From Moesziomyces globuligerus (Eukaryota; Basidiomycota; Ustilaginomycetes; Ustilaginales; Ustilaginaceae): a stretch of 64,000 nucleotides of DNA. The translations under genes and the position numbers were made by a program. The stretch is taken from positions 372,001-436,000 of the forward strand of contig JARVLF010000008.1 in the NCBI GenBank assembly GCA_030849465.1. The letters run 5' to 3'. Numbering within the stretch: position 1 is the stretch's first letter; each line of letters starts with the position of its first letter. The notes under the pieces are model-generated. The model was not told the origin of the DNA, ran no database searches, and worked only from the letters and a program-made list of their open reading frames with translations. Positions 20,508-29,500 of the stretch are shown one piece after another.

Positions 20508-21266
20508 TCACATGGCGAGTTCGGCCTGGAGCGCGCGGAGCTCTGCATCGTCGTCGTCCTCGACGACGGCCTGCTTGCGATCGGACTCTTTGGTGCGTGA
20601 TGGGCCGGCGGCGACGGCGGGCGTATGGAGGGGCACCGAGTCGGCGCCGACGAGGCGTTCGTTGAGCTCGTCCTGCTCGAGCTCCTCGAGCTCGTTCTTG
20701 AGCTCGTCCTCGTCGATGTCGTGGCCCATGCCGACGGGGTTGGAGATGGCGTCCGAGATCTCGTTGGTGAGGTCCATCTGTTCGCGGATCGAGTCCATGG
20801 TCGAGTCGACCTTGTCGATATTGCTGATGGCGAGCAGCAAGCACAAAGAGGCAAGAGCAGTGTCAGCAGAGGGGTCAGCCAGGGCAAACGAGGCGCGGAA
20901 GGAAAAAACGTACAGGCTGCCGTGGATGGTCTTGAGAGCGTCTGCGCCCTTGCGCATGGCTGTCATGGTCTCGAGGTTCATGTTGGCGCTCTCGATGGCG
21001 TTGACTTGGGTCTCGAGCGTCATGCGGGTGCCTGCGATGCGGTCGAGCTCGTTCTCGTACGCCTTTTTCTGGCGGAGCGCCGCTTGCGCCGCGCGCTTAT
21101 TTGTTGTGACGTTTGCCTTGGCCTTTTTGAGCTCATCGTCGATCTTCTTGTTGAGATGCTCCTCCTTCTTCTCGAGCATGAGCAGCTGCTGCCGCAAGCC
21201 GACTATCGCATCGCGCGCCGAGTTCTTGTTGTCCTTCTTGCCGAAGAAGTTCATCCAGCTCGACAT
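20508..21266 (-). CDS. SNF7: ESCRT-III subunit Snf7 (Vps32/CHMP4)
   Basis: The core ESCRT-III polymer subunit of multivesicular-body sorting and membrane repair; it also supports Rim101 pH signalling in fungi. Exon 1 is 20914-21266 and exon 2 is 20508-20823, joined inside a Leu codon (CT|C), giving 222 residues. Features: N-terminal MSSWMNFFGKKD, basic helix 1 (ARDAIVGLRQQLLMLEKKEE), helix pair to TIHGSLNIDKVDSTMDSI, then an acidic C-terminus ending in a MIM1-like DAELRALQAELAM for Vps4 binding. The 90-nt intron (20824-20913) is a multiple of three and has no in-frame stop, so an unspliced frame would insert 30 residues. Family conservation (SLNIDKVD) shows it is an intron. Confidence 0.93.
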   Translation of the reverse strand: MSSWMNFFGKKDNKNSARDAIVGLRQQLLMLEKKEEHLNKKIDDELKKAKANVTTNKRAAQAALRQKKAYENELDRIAGTRMTLETQVNAIESANMNLETMTAMRKGADALKTIHGSLYVFSFRASFALADPSADTALASLCLLLAISNIDKVDSTMDSIREQMDLTNEISDAISNPVGMGHDIDEDELKNELEELEQDELNERLVGADSVPLHTPAVAAGPSRTKESDRKQAVVEDDDDAELRALQAELAM

Positions 21267-22314
21267 GACGGGCGCAGAGGTGTGCGTGCTGTGGGCACTG
21301 GCAGCGGAGAGCGCGAGCTTCTATGGGTGTGGTGGATGGCGTTGGCGCGCGGACTCGAGCGAAGACTGGGGCGCGTAGATGCTGACGCGCAAAGCGGTTG
21401 GTCGTCGCGATACTTTCGAGGTCGATGATGGCGCGGATAGTCTACCACGTCTTGGCGCTTATCAGGCGCGAGCTGAGTCGGCAGACGAGGCTCGTTTCGA
21501 GGAATGTAGGGAGGAGCGCGGTTCGGTCGAGTCGAAGATGGGGTTGCGAGAGAATACGGAGGCTGCGGGTGCGTGTTGCCGATGAGTACGAGGTGGATGG
21601 AGTTGGAGATGGAGATGAGGGCGGTGCAGTCGGGTGGTGAGGGCGACGTGTGGAGAATTGCAGCGACACTGAGCCGATGTGTTGCTGTGAGTTGCAGCGG
21701 GCGCGCCCATGACGCTGAGCGCAGCCAGATGATTGAGTTGAGCCTCGCCTGGCGACCTTAGCCGATCTGTTGAGACGAGCTCGTCTCGAGGGCCCTGGCT
21801 GGATCCCACTCCCACCCACACTCGCCTGGGCCCGAGCAAAGGCTGAGTTGCATCGCCTCTGCGCCCATTTCCGTCAATTTTGGCGTTTCAACTCCAGCCT
21901 GCCCGCCCGCCCTCGCCCTGGAGCATCTCATCCTCATGCGCTGTGATGAGCGTGGATGCGGCAAGCCAGTGCTAGTGGAGGGCGATTTTTGAGAATTGTT
22001 ATGCCGAGGAGATTGACACGCCTGCAAAAATTGTGATCTAGTGCTGCAAGTGTCGGCCTCCAAGACGGCGTTCTGGCGGTGAAAGCACATGGTGCGCTGT
22101 CGGATGTCTCCGACGAGATACGCTCCCTGCTCCCACTCTCACCTCGATTGCGTCTCTCGCTCGTCGTAGCATCGGCTCATCCGGCGGTGCAGCCTCGAGT
22201 CATCTTCCGCAGCGGTCCCTACAAGTTGCAGTGCGCGAGGCGGTATACTTCACGCAGGGCTCACGACGGGGCAAGAGCGGGCACGGACACTCATTTCGAC
22301 ACCGAACTGCGACG
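21267..22314. other. Divergent intergenic region Snf7 / L2HGDH
   Basis: About 1 kb of shared upstream sequence. No supported gene, RNA or notable repeat was seen. Confidence 0.5.
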
Positions 22315-23916
22315 ATGAACGTGCCTGCTTCATCGCGTCTTGTGCTGGCGGGCAGGCCTGCGCGTCGGAGCCTGGCGACGCTCAGCAGCACCGAGCCTAT
22401 CCGACCTCTGATCGCCTCGCTTCCGCCTCGTTCGCGGTATCCGCTCAAGCAACCCGAGCTGAGCATCGACCACCTCGTCGTGGGCGGGGGAGTGGTGGGC
22501 CTATCGATCGCCGCGGCGCTCGCTGCGCGCTGGCCGGACAAGACGACGTACCTCGTGGAGCGCAACAAGTCGTTTGGCGAAGAGACGAGTTCGCGCAACA
22601 GCGAGGTCATCCATGCGGGCCTCTACTATCCTGCCGACTCGCTCAAGACGGCGCTCTGCCTGCGCGGGCGCGAGCTCATGTATACGCGCTGTCGCTCGCA
22701 CGCCATTCCGCACCGCCAGACGCAGAAGCTCGTCGTCGGCGCCGACCACGCCAGAAGCTACCTCGAGAAGCTCCAGCAGCACTGTGCCTCGCTCGGACCA
22801 CATGCGCCGCCGACGCGGCTCATCTCGGGCGACGAGGCGCGCCAGCTCGAGCCGCACCTCTCGCGCCACATCGGCTGGGCACTGCTCTCGCAACGCACGG
22901 GCATCGTCAGCAGCCATGAGCTCATGGCGAGCCTCGAGCGCGAGCTCCTCGATGCCGAGAACGCCGAAGTCGTCTACGACACCCAGGTCGTCCGTGTCGA
23001 TCCGGCCGCGCCGCGCACCGCTGCCACCACCACGTCCAAGCGCGGCGCAGACGGCTCGCAGCAAGGCTGGATCGTCCAGACGCTCACGTCCGAGTCGAGC
23101 TCCGGTGCAAACGAGGCCGATGCCTTGCTCGCCAAGGTCGTCATCAACGCCTCGGGTCTGAGTGCGCCCAGGGTGCTCAACTCGCTGCTCGCCGAGATGG
23201 GTTCGGCCGAGGCGCCGATTCCGATGTGGCACTCCAAGGGCAACTATGCCTCGTACAAGGGTCGTGGTGCTCAAGGCATTCGGCATCTCATCTATCCGGT
23301 TCCGGATACGCGCAAGGGTACGCATGCGCACACGTCGCTCGGTACGCACCTTACGCTCGATCTCGACGGCAACGTTCGCTTTGGACCCGATACCGAATGG
23401 ATCTCGCCGCCCGAATCCGAGGGCGATGCCGAGGGCGGGGTGGACTTTTGGAAGCGGGCGCTGACGGTGGACGAGGCGCGCATCGAGAGCATGTACGCCT
23501 CGATCACCGAGTATCTGCCCGAGATCGACGCGCGCGGCCTCCAGCCCGACTATGCGGGCATCCGACCCAAACTCATCGGTCCGCAGCAGAGGGCGTTTAT
23601 GGACTTCCAGCTGCTCTGGCACAACTCGATCGACTTGGCTTCGCAGAAGCTCTGGCAGCGCGCTCCCGGCTTGCCGAGCCCGAGCGCCAGCTGCTGCTCA
23701 CCTGCCCGCGAGGCCGTACACACCGCCGAGGGCGGCGCGATGATCAGCTTGCTCGGCATCGAAAGTCCCGGCTTGACCTCGTCGCTCGCCATCGGTGAAC
23801 TCGTCCGCGACCTCGTCGCAAGGCGGTTCTACAACCAACATCCAACCAGAGCCGAGAGCAGCAACAAGGGCGCGCGCAACGAAGAACACGCCCATCGCCT
23901 CGACGCCTGGGCCTAG
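22315..23916 (+). CDS. L-2-hydroxyglutarate dehydrogenase, mitochondrial FAD enzyme
   Basis: It oxidises L-2-hydroxyglutarate to 2-oxoglutarate (metabolite repair). The intronless frame encodes 533 residues from ATG 22315. An earlier in-frame start would have to be a GTG, whereas this one is followed at once by a presequence (RLVLAGRPARRSLATLSS). FAD-binding Rossmann motif VVGGGVVGLSIAAALAARWP at about residues 60-80; the family signature EETSSRNSEVIHAGLYYP follows, and the DAO fold continues through GPDTEWI and DYAGIRPKLIGP. The C-terminal FAD-contacting segment is GIESPGLTSSLAIGELV. Several alanine- or serine-rich insertions (e.g. about 235-270) are specific to this protein. The assignment is secure at family level. 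Confidence 0.92.
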   Translation: MNVPASSRLVLAGRPARRSLATLSSTEPIRPLIASLPPRSRYPLKQPELSIDHLVVGGGVVGLSIAAALAARWPDKTTYLVERNKSFGEETSSRNSEVIHAGLYYPADSLKTALCLRGRELMYTRCRSHAIPHRQTQKLVVGADHARSYLEKLQQHCASLGPHAPPTRLISGDEARQLEPHLSRHIGWALLSQRTGIVSSHELMASLERELLDAENAEVVYDTQVVRVDPAAPRTAATTTSKRGADGSQQGWIVQTLTSESSSGANEADALLAKVVINASGLSAPRVLNSLLAEMGSAEAPIPMWHSKGNYASYKGRGAQGIRHLIYPVPDTRKGTHAHTSLGTHLTLDLDGNVRFGPDTEWISPPESEGDAEGGVDFWKRALTVDEARIESMYASITEYLPEIDARGLQPDYAGIRPKLIGPQQRAFMDFQLLWHNSIDLASQKLWQRAPGLPSPSASCCSPAREAVHTAEGGAMISLLGIESPGLTSSLAIGELVRDLVARRFYNQHPTRAESSNKGARNEEHAHRLDAWA

Positions 23917-24113
23917 AATCACTCGATCAACCCTACCCCTTTGCAGCCAGGGCCATCAGCTCGCGTCGGTGTGCGTTTCGACATTCATGCTCGTATTGTG
24001 CCGCAATTGTAGAGGTGTAGATTTTTTAGGACATGAGCTGATGAGAGGGCGATGGCCAAGGTAGGATTGTCCAAGGCCCAATGTTGGTGGTAGGTTGTCG
24101 TTGCAGGCGATGT

Positions 24114-24135
24114 GGGGGGGGGGGGGGGGGGGGGG
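24114..24135. repeat. G22 homopolymer between convergent genes
   Basis: Twenty-two consecutive G lie 10 bp past the stop codon of the bL12m gene. On the transcribed strand of that gene's 3' UTR this is a C run. Its length is uncertain in any assembly. Confidence 0.9.
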
Positions 24136-24144
24136 AGAGGAGAA

Positions 24145-24754
24145 TTACTCGAGTTCGACGGTACCGCCTGCGGCCTCGATGGCGGCCTTGAGTTTCTCGG
24201 CGTCTTCCTTGTTGAGGCCTTCCTTGAGGACCTGGGGTGTGGATTCGACAAACTTCTTGGCCTCGACCAAGTTCCTACCATGGAGTTCAAAAGTCAACGT
24301 CAGTGGATCGTTTCCTCGCCCTTGAAGGGGGATAATTGGTGGGGGCTTACATATTGGAGTTGGTGGCCTTTACTTCGCGGATGACCTTTGCCTTTGCGGT
24401 TGGATCTTTGAGGCCGGTGAGTTTGAGGGTGAAGACGGATTTTTCTTTTGGCTTTGCGGCCTCTGCCTCTTCTGCGGTCTCTGCGGGGGCAGCGGCGGCA
24501 GGGGCAGCTGCGGAAGCTGCGGGCATGGCGATTTCGGTGATGTTGAGGCGAGTCTTGAGCGTCGAGACCAGATCGGCCGCTTCGAGCAGCGTCAACTTTT
24601 CAATCTGGTCGACGATGCTGCTGATCTTGGCATCGACAGGAGCCGCATTGCGCACGGCAGTCGTGCTGCTAAGCAGTCGAACCGAAGATCGAACCGCAGA
24701 TCGACTCGATCGCAACAGCGTGCGCGAAGAAGAAGCTACCGCACCTCCAAACAT
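24145..24754 (-). CDS. MNP1: Mitochondrial ribosomal protein bL12m (L7/L12 type)
   Basis: A stalk protein of the mitochondrial large subunit that recruits translation factors. Exon 1 (24351-24754) and exon 2 (24145-24274) are separated by a 76-nt intron splitting a Met codon (AT|G), giving 177 residues. N-terminal presequence rich in Ser/Arg ([18 protein letters not shown]), then the dimerisation helix region ([20 protein letters not shown]), an Ala-rich hinge, and the C-terminal L7/L12 domain ([20 protein letters not shown], then [20 protein letters not shown] and ending GGTVELE). It lies head-to-tail downstream of ALAS, with 514 bp between them. Confidence 0.93.
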
Positions 24755-25268
24755 GATCAGGTTCGCAGATGGTGTGGTACAGTGATGGTGGTCGGAACCT
24801 CGTCATGCCGTTCCCCCCAACACCTCGTCTCCAATCCTTCGCCAATGCATCCCACCTTGCTCAGTCCTTCCTCTCCATCCTCGGCTCACCCGAGCCAATT
24901 TTTTCCAACTTCCCACCCGCCTCGCCCGATCCCTCTCGCATTTCTTCCTGGCCTTAGCTCAACCCCCGCCACACCTCCGCGCATTTCATTTAATTTCTCG
25001 CACGAAATAAAATCGCAAAGCCACTCAGCCATCTCGCCTCTGTCACACGATATCGCGCTCATCGTCAGACAGAAAAGCCGGCTCAAAAAGGAAAGCGGGG
25101 GTGACAGAACTTGCATTTCGTCCTGGCACGCGGGCCAAGACCAAAGATCGAGCACGCCAGACACATCGTCTACGGCGCATCAACTTGACTCAGCGCAGAG
25201 AGGGAGGGGGGAAAGGGGAAGGAACGAGCAGCAGGCGGCACAGCGACGCGGCTCCGAGAGGAGCGCAC
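24755..25268. other. Intergenic region between ALAS 3' end and bL12m start
   Basis: This holds the bL12m promoter and the ALAS 3' UTR. An AT-richer patch lies at about 24950-25030. No other feature was seen. Confidence 0.45.
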
Positions 25269-27350
25269 TCAGGCAGCGACGCCGACACGCTGGGCGACGG
25301 TGCGAGCCGCCACGTCGACGCCAGCACGCGCAGACTCGAAACCGTTGGCGCGGACGTGCGCCTTGAGTTGATCGAGTCCGAGCAGCTTGTCGGTCCAGAG
25401 CGGGTTCTCGCGCGCGGTCGTCTCGGACGCCTTGAAGAGGTCGGCCATGGCATCCTGGCCCTCGGGCGCCGCACGCAGGTCGTCGACGGTGCGCAGGCCG
25501 AGGTGCTGCCAGATCTCGGTGAGGGCGTGGACGAGGTGGTCGACGTCGGCAGACGTGTGTCCCGGCGTAGGCGTGACGCGCAGCCTCTCGAGACCGCGCG
25601 CGACCGTGGGGAAGTTGATGGGCTGCACGTAGCATCCGTACTCCTCGAGCAGCATGTCCGAGGCCGCTTTGGCCTTGGAGGCGTCGCCGACGAGCACGGG
25701 CACGATGTGCGAGGGGTTGTGCTGGAGCGGGATGCCCGCGGCGATGAGCTTGTCCTTGGTCTCGCGCGTGCGGAGCTGCTGGAGGATGCGCGAGTCGTTG
25801 GACTGCATGAGGATCTCGATGGCCTTGTTGGCGCCCGTCAGCACCGAGGGCGGCAGCGTGGTCGAGAAGATGAACTGCGGCGCAAAGCAGCGGATCAGAT
25901 CGACAAAGCGGTTCGAACCGGCAATGTAGCCGCCCACATTGCCGTAGGCCTTGCCGAGCGTGCCGGTGATGATGTCGATGCGGTCCATGATGGTGCCCTT
26001 GAGCAGACCAGGCTGGTGACCCTGGGCCACCTGTGCGTCCCAGTCGAGGTGCTCGGCGACACCGGCGCCGCGCGGGCCGTACATGCCCACGGCGTGCACC
26101 TCGTCGAGGAAGGTGATGGCGCCGTACTTTTCGGCCAGCTCGATGGTCTTTTCGATGGGGCCGACGGTGCCGCACATCGAGTAGACCGACTCGAAAGCGA
26201 TGATCTTGGGCACGTTGACCGGGATGGCCTGGAGCTTGGCCTCGAGGTCGGGAATGTCGTTGTGCTTGTAGATGACCTTTTTGGCGCCCGAGTGCTTGAT
26301 GCCCTGGATCATGGAGGCGTGGTTAGAGGCGTCGGAGAGGATGACGCAGTCCGGGAGCTTGGAGCCGAGGATGGTGAGCGTGGCGTCGTTGGCGGCGTAG
26401 CAGGAGCCAAAGACGAGCGCGGCCTCCTTGCGGTGGAGCTGGGCGACGGTGTGCTCGATGGTCTCGACGTGGCGGTTGTGGCCGGCGATGTTGCGCGTGC
26501 CGCCTGCGCCAGCGCCGTACTTGTCGAGCGTGTCCTTCATGGCCTCGAGGACGGCAGGGTGGCGGCTCATGTTTTGGTAGTCGTTGGCGCACCAGACGGT
26601 GATCTCGTCGGTCTCGGCGGAGAGATGGCCCTTGGGAGCGTTGCCGGCGAGACGGTTGATGTTGTTAAAGTAGCGGTACGACTTGTCGGCGTGCTTGGCC
26701 TGGAGCTGGTCGTGGTAGAACTGCTCGTAGTGGAAGCCAGGCCGGTTGTGGGCTTCGGGAGTGGGGTGCTCGCCGAGGCCGGAGCCAGGAGTGCGGACCT
26801 GCTTGTTCTTGATGCTCTTCCTACGCTGGCTCTGGGGCAGCGAGTCGGCGGCGGAAGCGGAAGCGGCAGCGGCGGCCTCGGCGAGCTTACGTGCATGGGG
26901 GCACTTGTCGACGCTGGCCTGGTCGTCGAGCTTGATGCCGCCCTTGGCGTGGAGACGCTCGATGTCGTCGGGCTGGGCGACAGCGGCGCGGGCAGCCTCG
27001 GAGCGGGAGACGTAGGAGCGGATCTGCTGAGCAGCGCCCCCGTTCATCTGGGCGGAGAATGGGCAGCCGGCAGCAGGAGCGGCGGGCCTGGCAGCCATGG
27101 CGAGGAAGGAGCTGCCGGAAGCGCCAAAGGTCGGGGTGAAGGTGTTGGCAGCGGCGCCGCTGGTCTGCTCGGCCTTGATGGCAAGGCTCTGGCTCATGAC
27201 GGGGCACTGCTGAGCCTGAGTGACGAGGCGGGTGGGGCCACCGGGGTGAAGGAGCGTGGTGGACATCTGTCGCAGCTGGGGCATGGTGACGCGGCCCATG
27301 TAGGGGCAGGCCTGTCGGATCTGCCTGAGAGGGCAGAGGCTTCGATCCAT
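25269..27350 (-). CDS. HEM1: 5-aminolevulinate synthase, mitochondrial
   Basis: The PLP enzyme that condenses glycine and succinyl-CoA in the first step of haem synthesis in the mitochondrial matrix. The intronless frame encodes 693 residues, longer than bacterial ALAS because of a roughly 200-residue N-terminal extension. The catalytic core starts near residue 205 ([11 protein letters not shown]) and shows [51 protein letters not shown] and the PLP-lysine motif TGTLGKAYG (Lys467). The extension carries five Cys-Pro dipeptides (Cys6, 15, 49, 96, 150; contexts SLCPLR, QACPYM, QQCPVM, AGCPFS, DKCPHA). These match the short heme-regulatory motif form known to control import or stability of ALAS in other eukaryotes. 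A C-terminal tail of about 80 residues is also present. Confidence 0.96.
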   Translation of the reverse strand: MDRSLCPLRQIRQACPYMGRVTMPQLRQMSTTLLHPGGPTRLVTQAQQCPVMSQSLAIKAEQTSGAAANTFTPTFGASGSSFLAMAARPAAPAAGCPFSAQMNGGAAQQIRSYVSRSEAARAAVAQPDDIERLHAKGGIKLDDQASVDKCPHARKLAEAAAAASASAADSLPQSQRRKSIKNKQVRTPGSGLGEHPTPEAHNRPGFHYEQFYHDQLQAKHADKSYRYFNNINRLAGNAPKGHLSAETDEITVWCANDYQNMSRHPAVLEAMKDTLDKYGAGAGGTRNIAGHNRHVETIEHTVAQLHRKEAALVFGSCYAANDATLTILGSKLPDCVILSDASNHASMIQGIKHSGAKKVIYKHNDIPDLEAKLQAIPVNVPKIIAFESVYSMCGTVGPIEKTIELAEKYGAITFLDEVHAVGMYGPRGAGVAEHLDWDAQVAQGHQPGLLKGTIMDRIDIITGTLGKAYGNVGGYIAGSNRFVDLIRCFAPQFIFSTTLPPSVLTGANKAIEILMQSNDSRILQQLRTRETKDKLIAAGIPLQHNPSHIVPVLVGDASKAKAASDMLLEEYGCYVQPINFPTVARGLERLRVTPTPGHTSADVDHLVHALTEIWQHLGLRTVDDLRAAPEGQDAMADLFKASETTARENPLWTDKLLGLDQLKAHVRANGFESARAGVDVAARTVAQRVGVAA

Positions 27351-28355
27351 GGCGTCGGCGGGTTGATTTGGCTAGAAGGACTTGAGACGATGACGATAGG
27401 GAGTGCTAATGAAGCAGTACCTGCTCGTAGGATACAAGCAGATGGTTGAGGTCGGTAAGATGGATCGGTCCAAGGGTTTGTTCAAACGTCAAGGCGAGCC
27501 AAGCAAAGTGTGCCTGACGGGAGCGGCGTGGCGGACAAAAGCGCGAAGTCGGATTGGCCGAAGGCTTGGCTCAGGGTCAGAGGAGAGCAGCTAGCAGCCG
27601 GGGAGCTAGCAGCTGGGGAGCTAGCAGCTGACGAGAGCTGCTGCGCTGCCAGTGGGTCGGAGTGTTTCCGATGCGAGCAGGCGATTTCCGCTCGCAACTC
27701 TTCCAGTCGTCCAGTTGTCCAGGGTTGGCGCCGCAACGGTGCCGGCAATTTTTGATCTAAGAGAGCGGCACTTTCTCCTTGGCCTCGCGCCCTTTTTCAC
27801 GCAAATCAACGCTTTGAACTGCCATGCCAGGCCATATGCTTGCTTGCTTGCCTCTTCTGTAAAAAAAAGAGGTCGAAATCCTCTCGAGCTGTTTGTTCTC
27901 TTATGCAAGCCCAACTTGGCTCTTTGGCCGGGCTGACGGCCGACTTTGTCCGTCGCGTGCAAACTGAACCCTTGCGGCTCGCCGTTGCCGCTCTCTGTCT
28001 CGAGTCACGCGGCCTCAGCCTACGGATTTCCTAAGCACCCCCGGCCCACCTCGCGAGCGCGCGCACACAATTCCTCGCATTGGTCACGTACGACAAAGGT
28101 CGCCCGCGATTCAATTCACAAAAGTTGTTCCCTATGATGCTCTAACAGTTTCTCACAATCAATTTCCAGGGCGACCAGCATGCCATCCGACTCATCACCC
28201 AATCGGGCCACACGACAATGCCAGAATGGCCATCATCTTTGGATCGGAGCTGTGCATTCCACAAGCTGAGTGGTGACGATGTTTAGAAAAGGGGGGCTTG
28301 TACGTTTGCCATCTCCTATGGATGGATCAGTTGAAGTGGGGGGGCCAAGGCGGTT
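27351..28355. other. ALAS upstream region and mtSSB 3' flank
   Basis: About 1 kb with no supported gene. It contains the tandem AGCTAGCAGC repeat annotated separately. The rest holds only short chance open frames. Confidence 0.45.
27586..27629. repeat. 15-bp tandem repeat upstream of ALAS
   Basis: Two exact copies of GGGGAGCTAGCAGCT (27600-27614, 27615-27629) are preceded by a partial copy with the same CTAGCAGC core. It lies about 235-280 bp upstream of the ALAS start codon, within the expected promoter. Confidence 0.85.
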
Positions 28356-28986
28356 TCAAGCCGACTCGGTAGCGTCTCGGGGCTTCGAGATGACCTGGAT
28401 GCCACCTGCGTGCGGTTGAAATCAGGCATCACGCGATTCATGAGCGGGAGAGGTAGCATGCGTGTCAGCTTGCTGAAATCCAAGCTCTAAACCAAGCAGG
28501 AGGCAAGGTGGATACTTACGGTGGAGGGCGAGGAGGGTGTCTCTGGCGGGCTGGTCGGCCTCGGCGGGAGCTCTTTCGATCCTGAACTCGGCATCCACGA
28601 GGACGCGGTAGCCCTTCTTGATGTTCTTCATCCTGTCGACGCCACGCTCGCCGAAGACGTAGAAGCGGTGGTACGAGGTGGTGGTAGGAGCGCGTTCGCC
28701 GTCCTCTGCCGGTCCCGTGGGAGGGTCCGAGGTAGCCACGGTGTATCGAACGTAGTCCTTGCCGTTCTTGGTCGTCTTGAGCTCAGGATCGGCAGCCAGA
28801 CGTCCCAGAACCTGCATGCGCGCCAGATCGTTGCGCACAGCAGAAGTCGACAGCATCTACCATCCACACACCCCAAGCCAAAGATCATCGTCAGCACAAA
28901 CAAGCCCAGGAAGCAAATGAGTGCCAAGCAGATGCACTTACACGCGTGCCGCGAAGAAGAGTCTGTTTTGTAGAAAGGCCCAGCAT
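28356..28986 (-). CDS. RIM1: Mitochondrial single-stranded DNA-binding protein
   Basis: It binds single-stranded mtDNA during replication. Three exons (28942-28986, 28520-28856, 28356-28405) give 143 residues, the normal mtSSB size. Exon 1 encodes only MLGLSTKQTLLRGTR, the start of a mitochondrial presequence. Exon 2 carries the OB fold: NDLARMQVLGRLAADPELKT, GKDYVRYTVATSD, SYHRFYVFGERGVDRMKNIK, KGYRVLVDAEFRI. Exon 3 gives the last beta strand (GIQVISKPRDATESA). Introns are 85 nt and 114 nt. The exon 3 acceptor was chosen over nearer AGs because it alone restores the expected final strand; the tail is therefore the least certain part. Confidence 0.88.
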
Positions 28987-29500
28987 GTTTGTGAGTGCTC
29001 GATACGATGGTGATGATGGTCGTGACGTTGGATGCATGCCCGCACAAGTGGATGAGTCCAAGACCAACACTCCCTCATGCCATCCCTTTGCAAAGCTCGG
29101 ATTTTGAGCTCAGTCTACCTCGCCCCCCCGCCACAGACGCAGGTGCCATCTCGCACGCGGCACACGCACACCCTCACGCACACGCGCCAAAGCGCCAAAG
29201 CGCTAGACGTCCAACACGTTCGCCCCTCCCATTTTCCGCATCGGGTTACAGACGCGCCTCTAAAAGGGTCCCCCATCTACGCGTCGCACACCTCGTATTG
29301 CCGCGCTAACATGCACACACCGCGCGTTGCACCGCAGGGTCTCGCACCACACCACCGGAAGCAAGCAACCCCGCCTCCGCACATCGAATAGCTACTGCAA
29401 ATCTACATGTCTAGATTGATTCTGTGTACAGCACGATGTGATGCGAGAATGAGGATGCGATACACGGCCGAGTGTGCGTCTATGCCGGCCACCGTGCGCG
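28987..29500. other. Intergenic region upstream of mtSSB
   Basis: CA-rich stretches (about 29150-29200) and no supported gene. It holds the mtSSB promoter and the hydrolase 3' UTR. Confidence 0.45.

Noticed and set aside
22231..22314. Upstream extension of the L2HGDH frame by 28 codons
   Set aside because: It contains no ATG, and a mitochondrial presequence begins directly at ATG 22315.
24782..25366. 194-codon + strand frame downstream of ALAS
   Set aside because: No start context or motif; its right part is the antisense of the ALAS C-terminus.
25101..27449. 782-codon open frame on the + strand antisense to ALAS
   Set aside because: GC-rich codon use on the ALAS strand removes stops from this frame. 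It begins at a non-ATG codon and has Gly/Val/Asp-rich, motif-free translation. ALAS is certain on the other strand.
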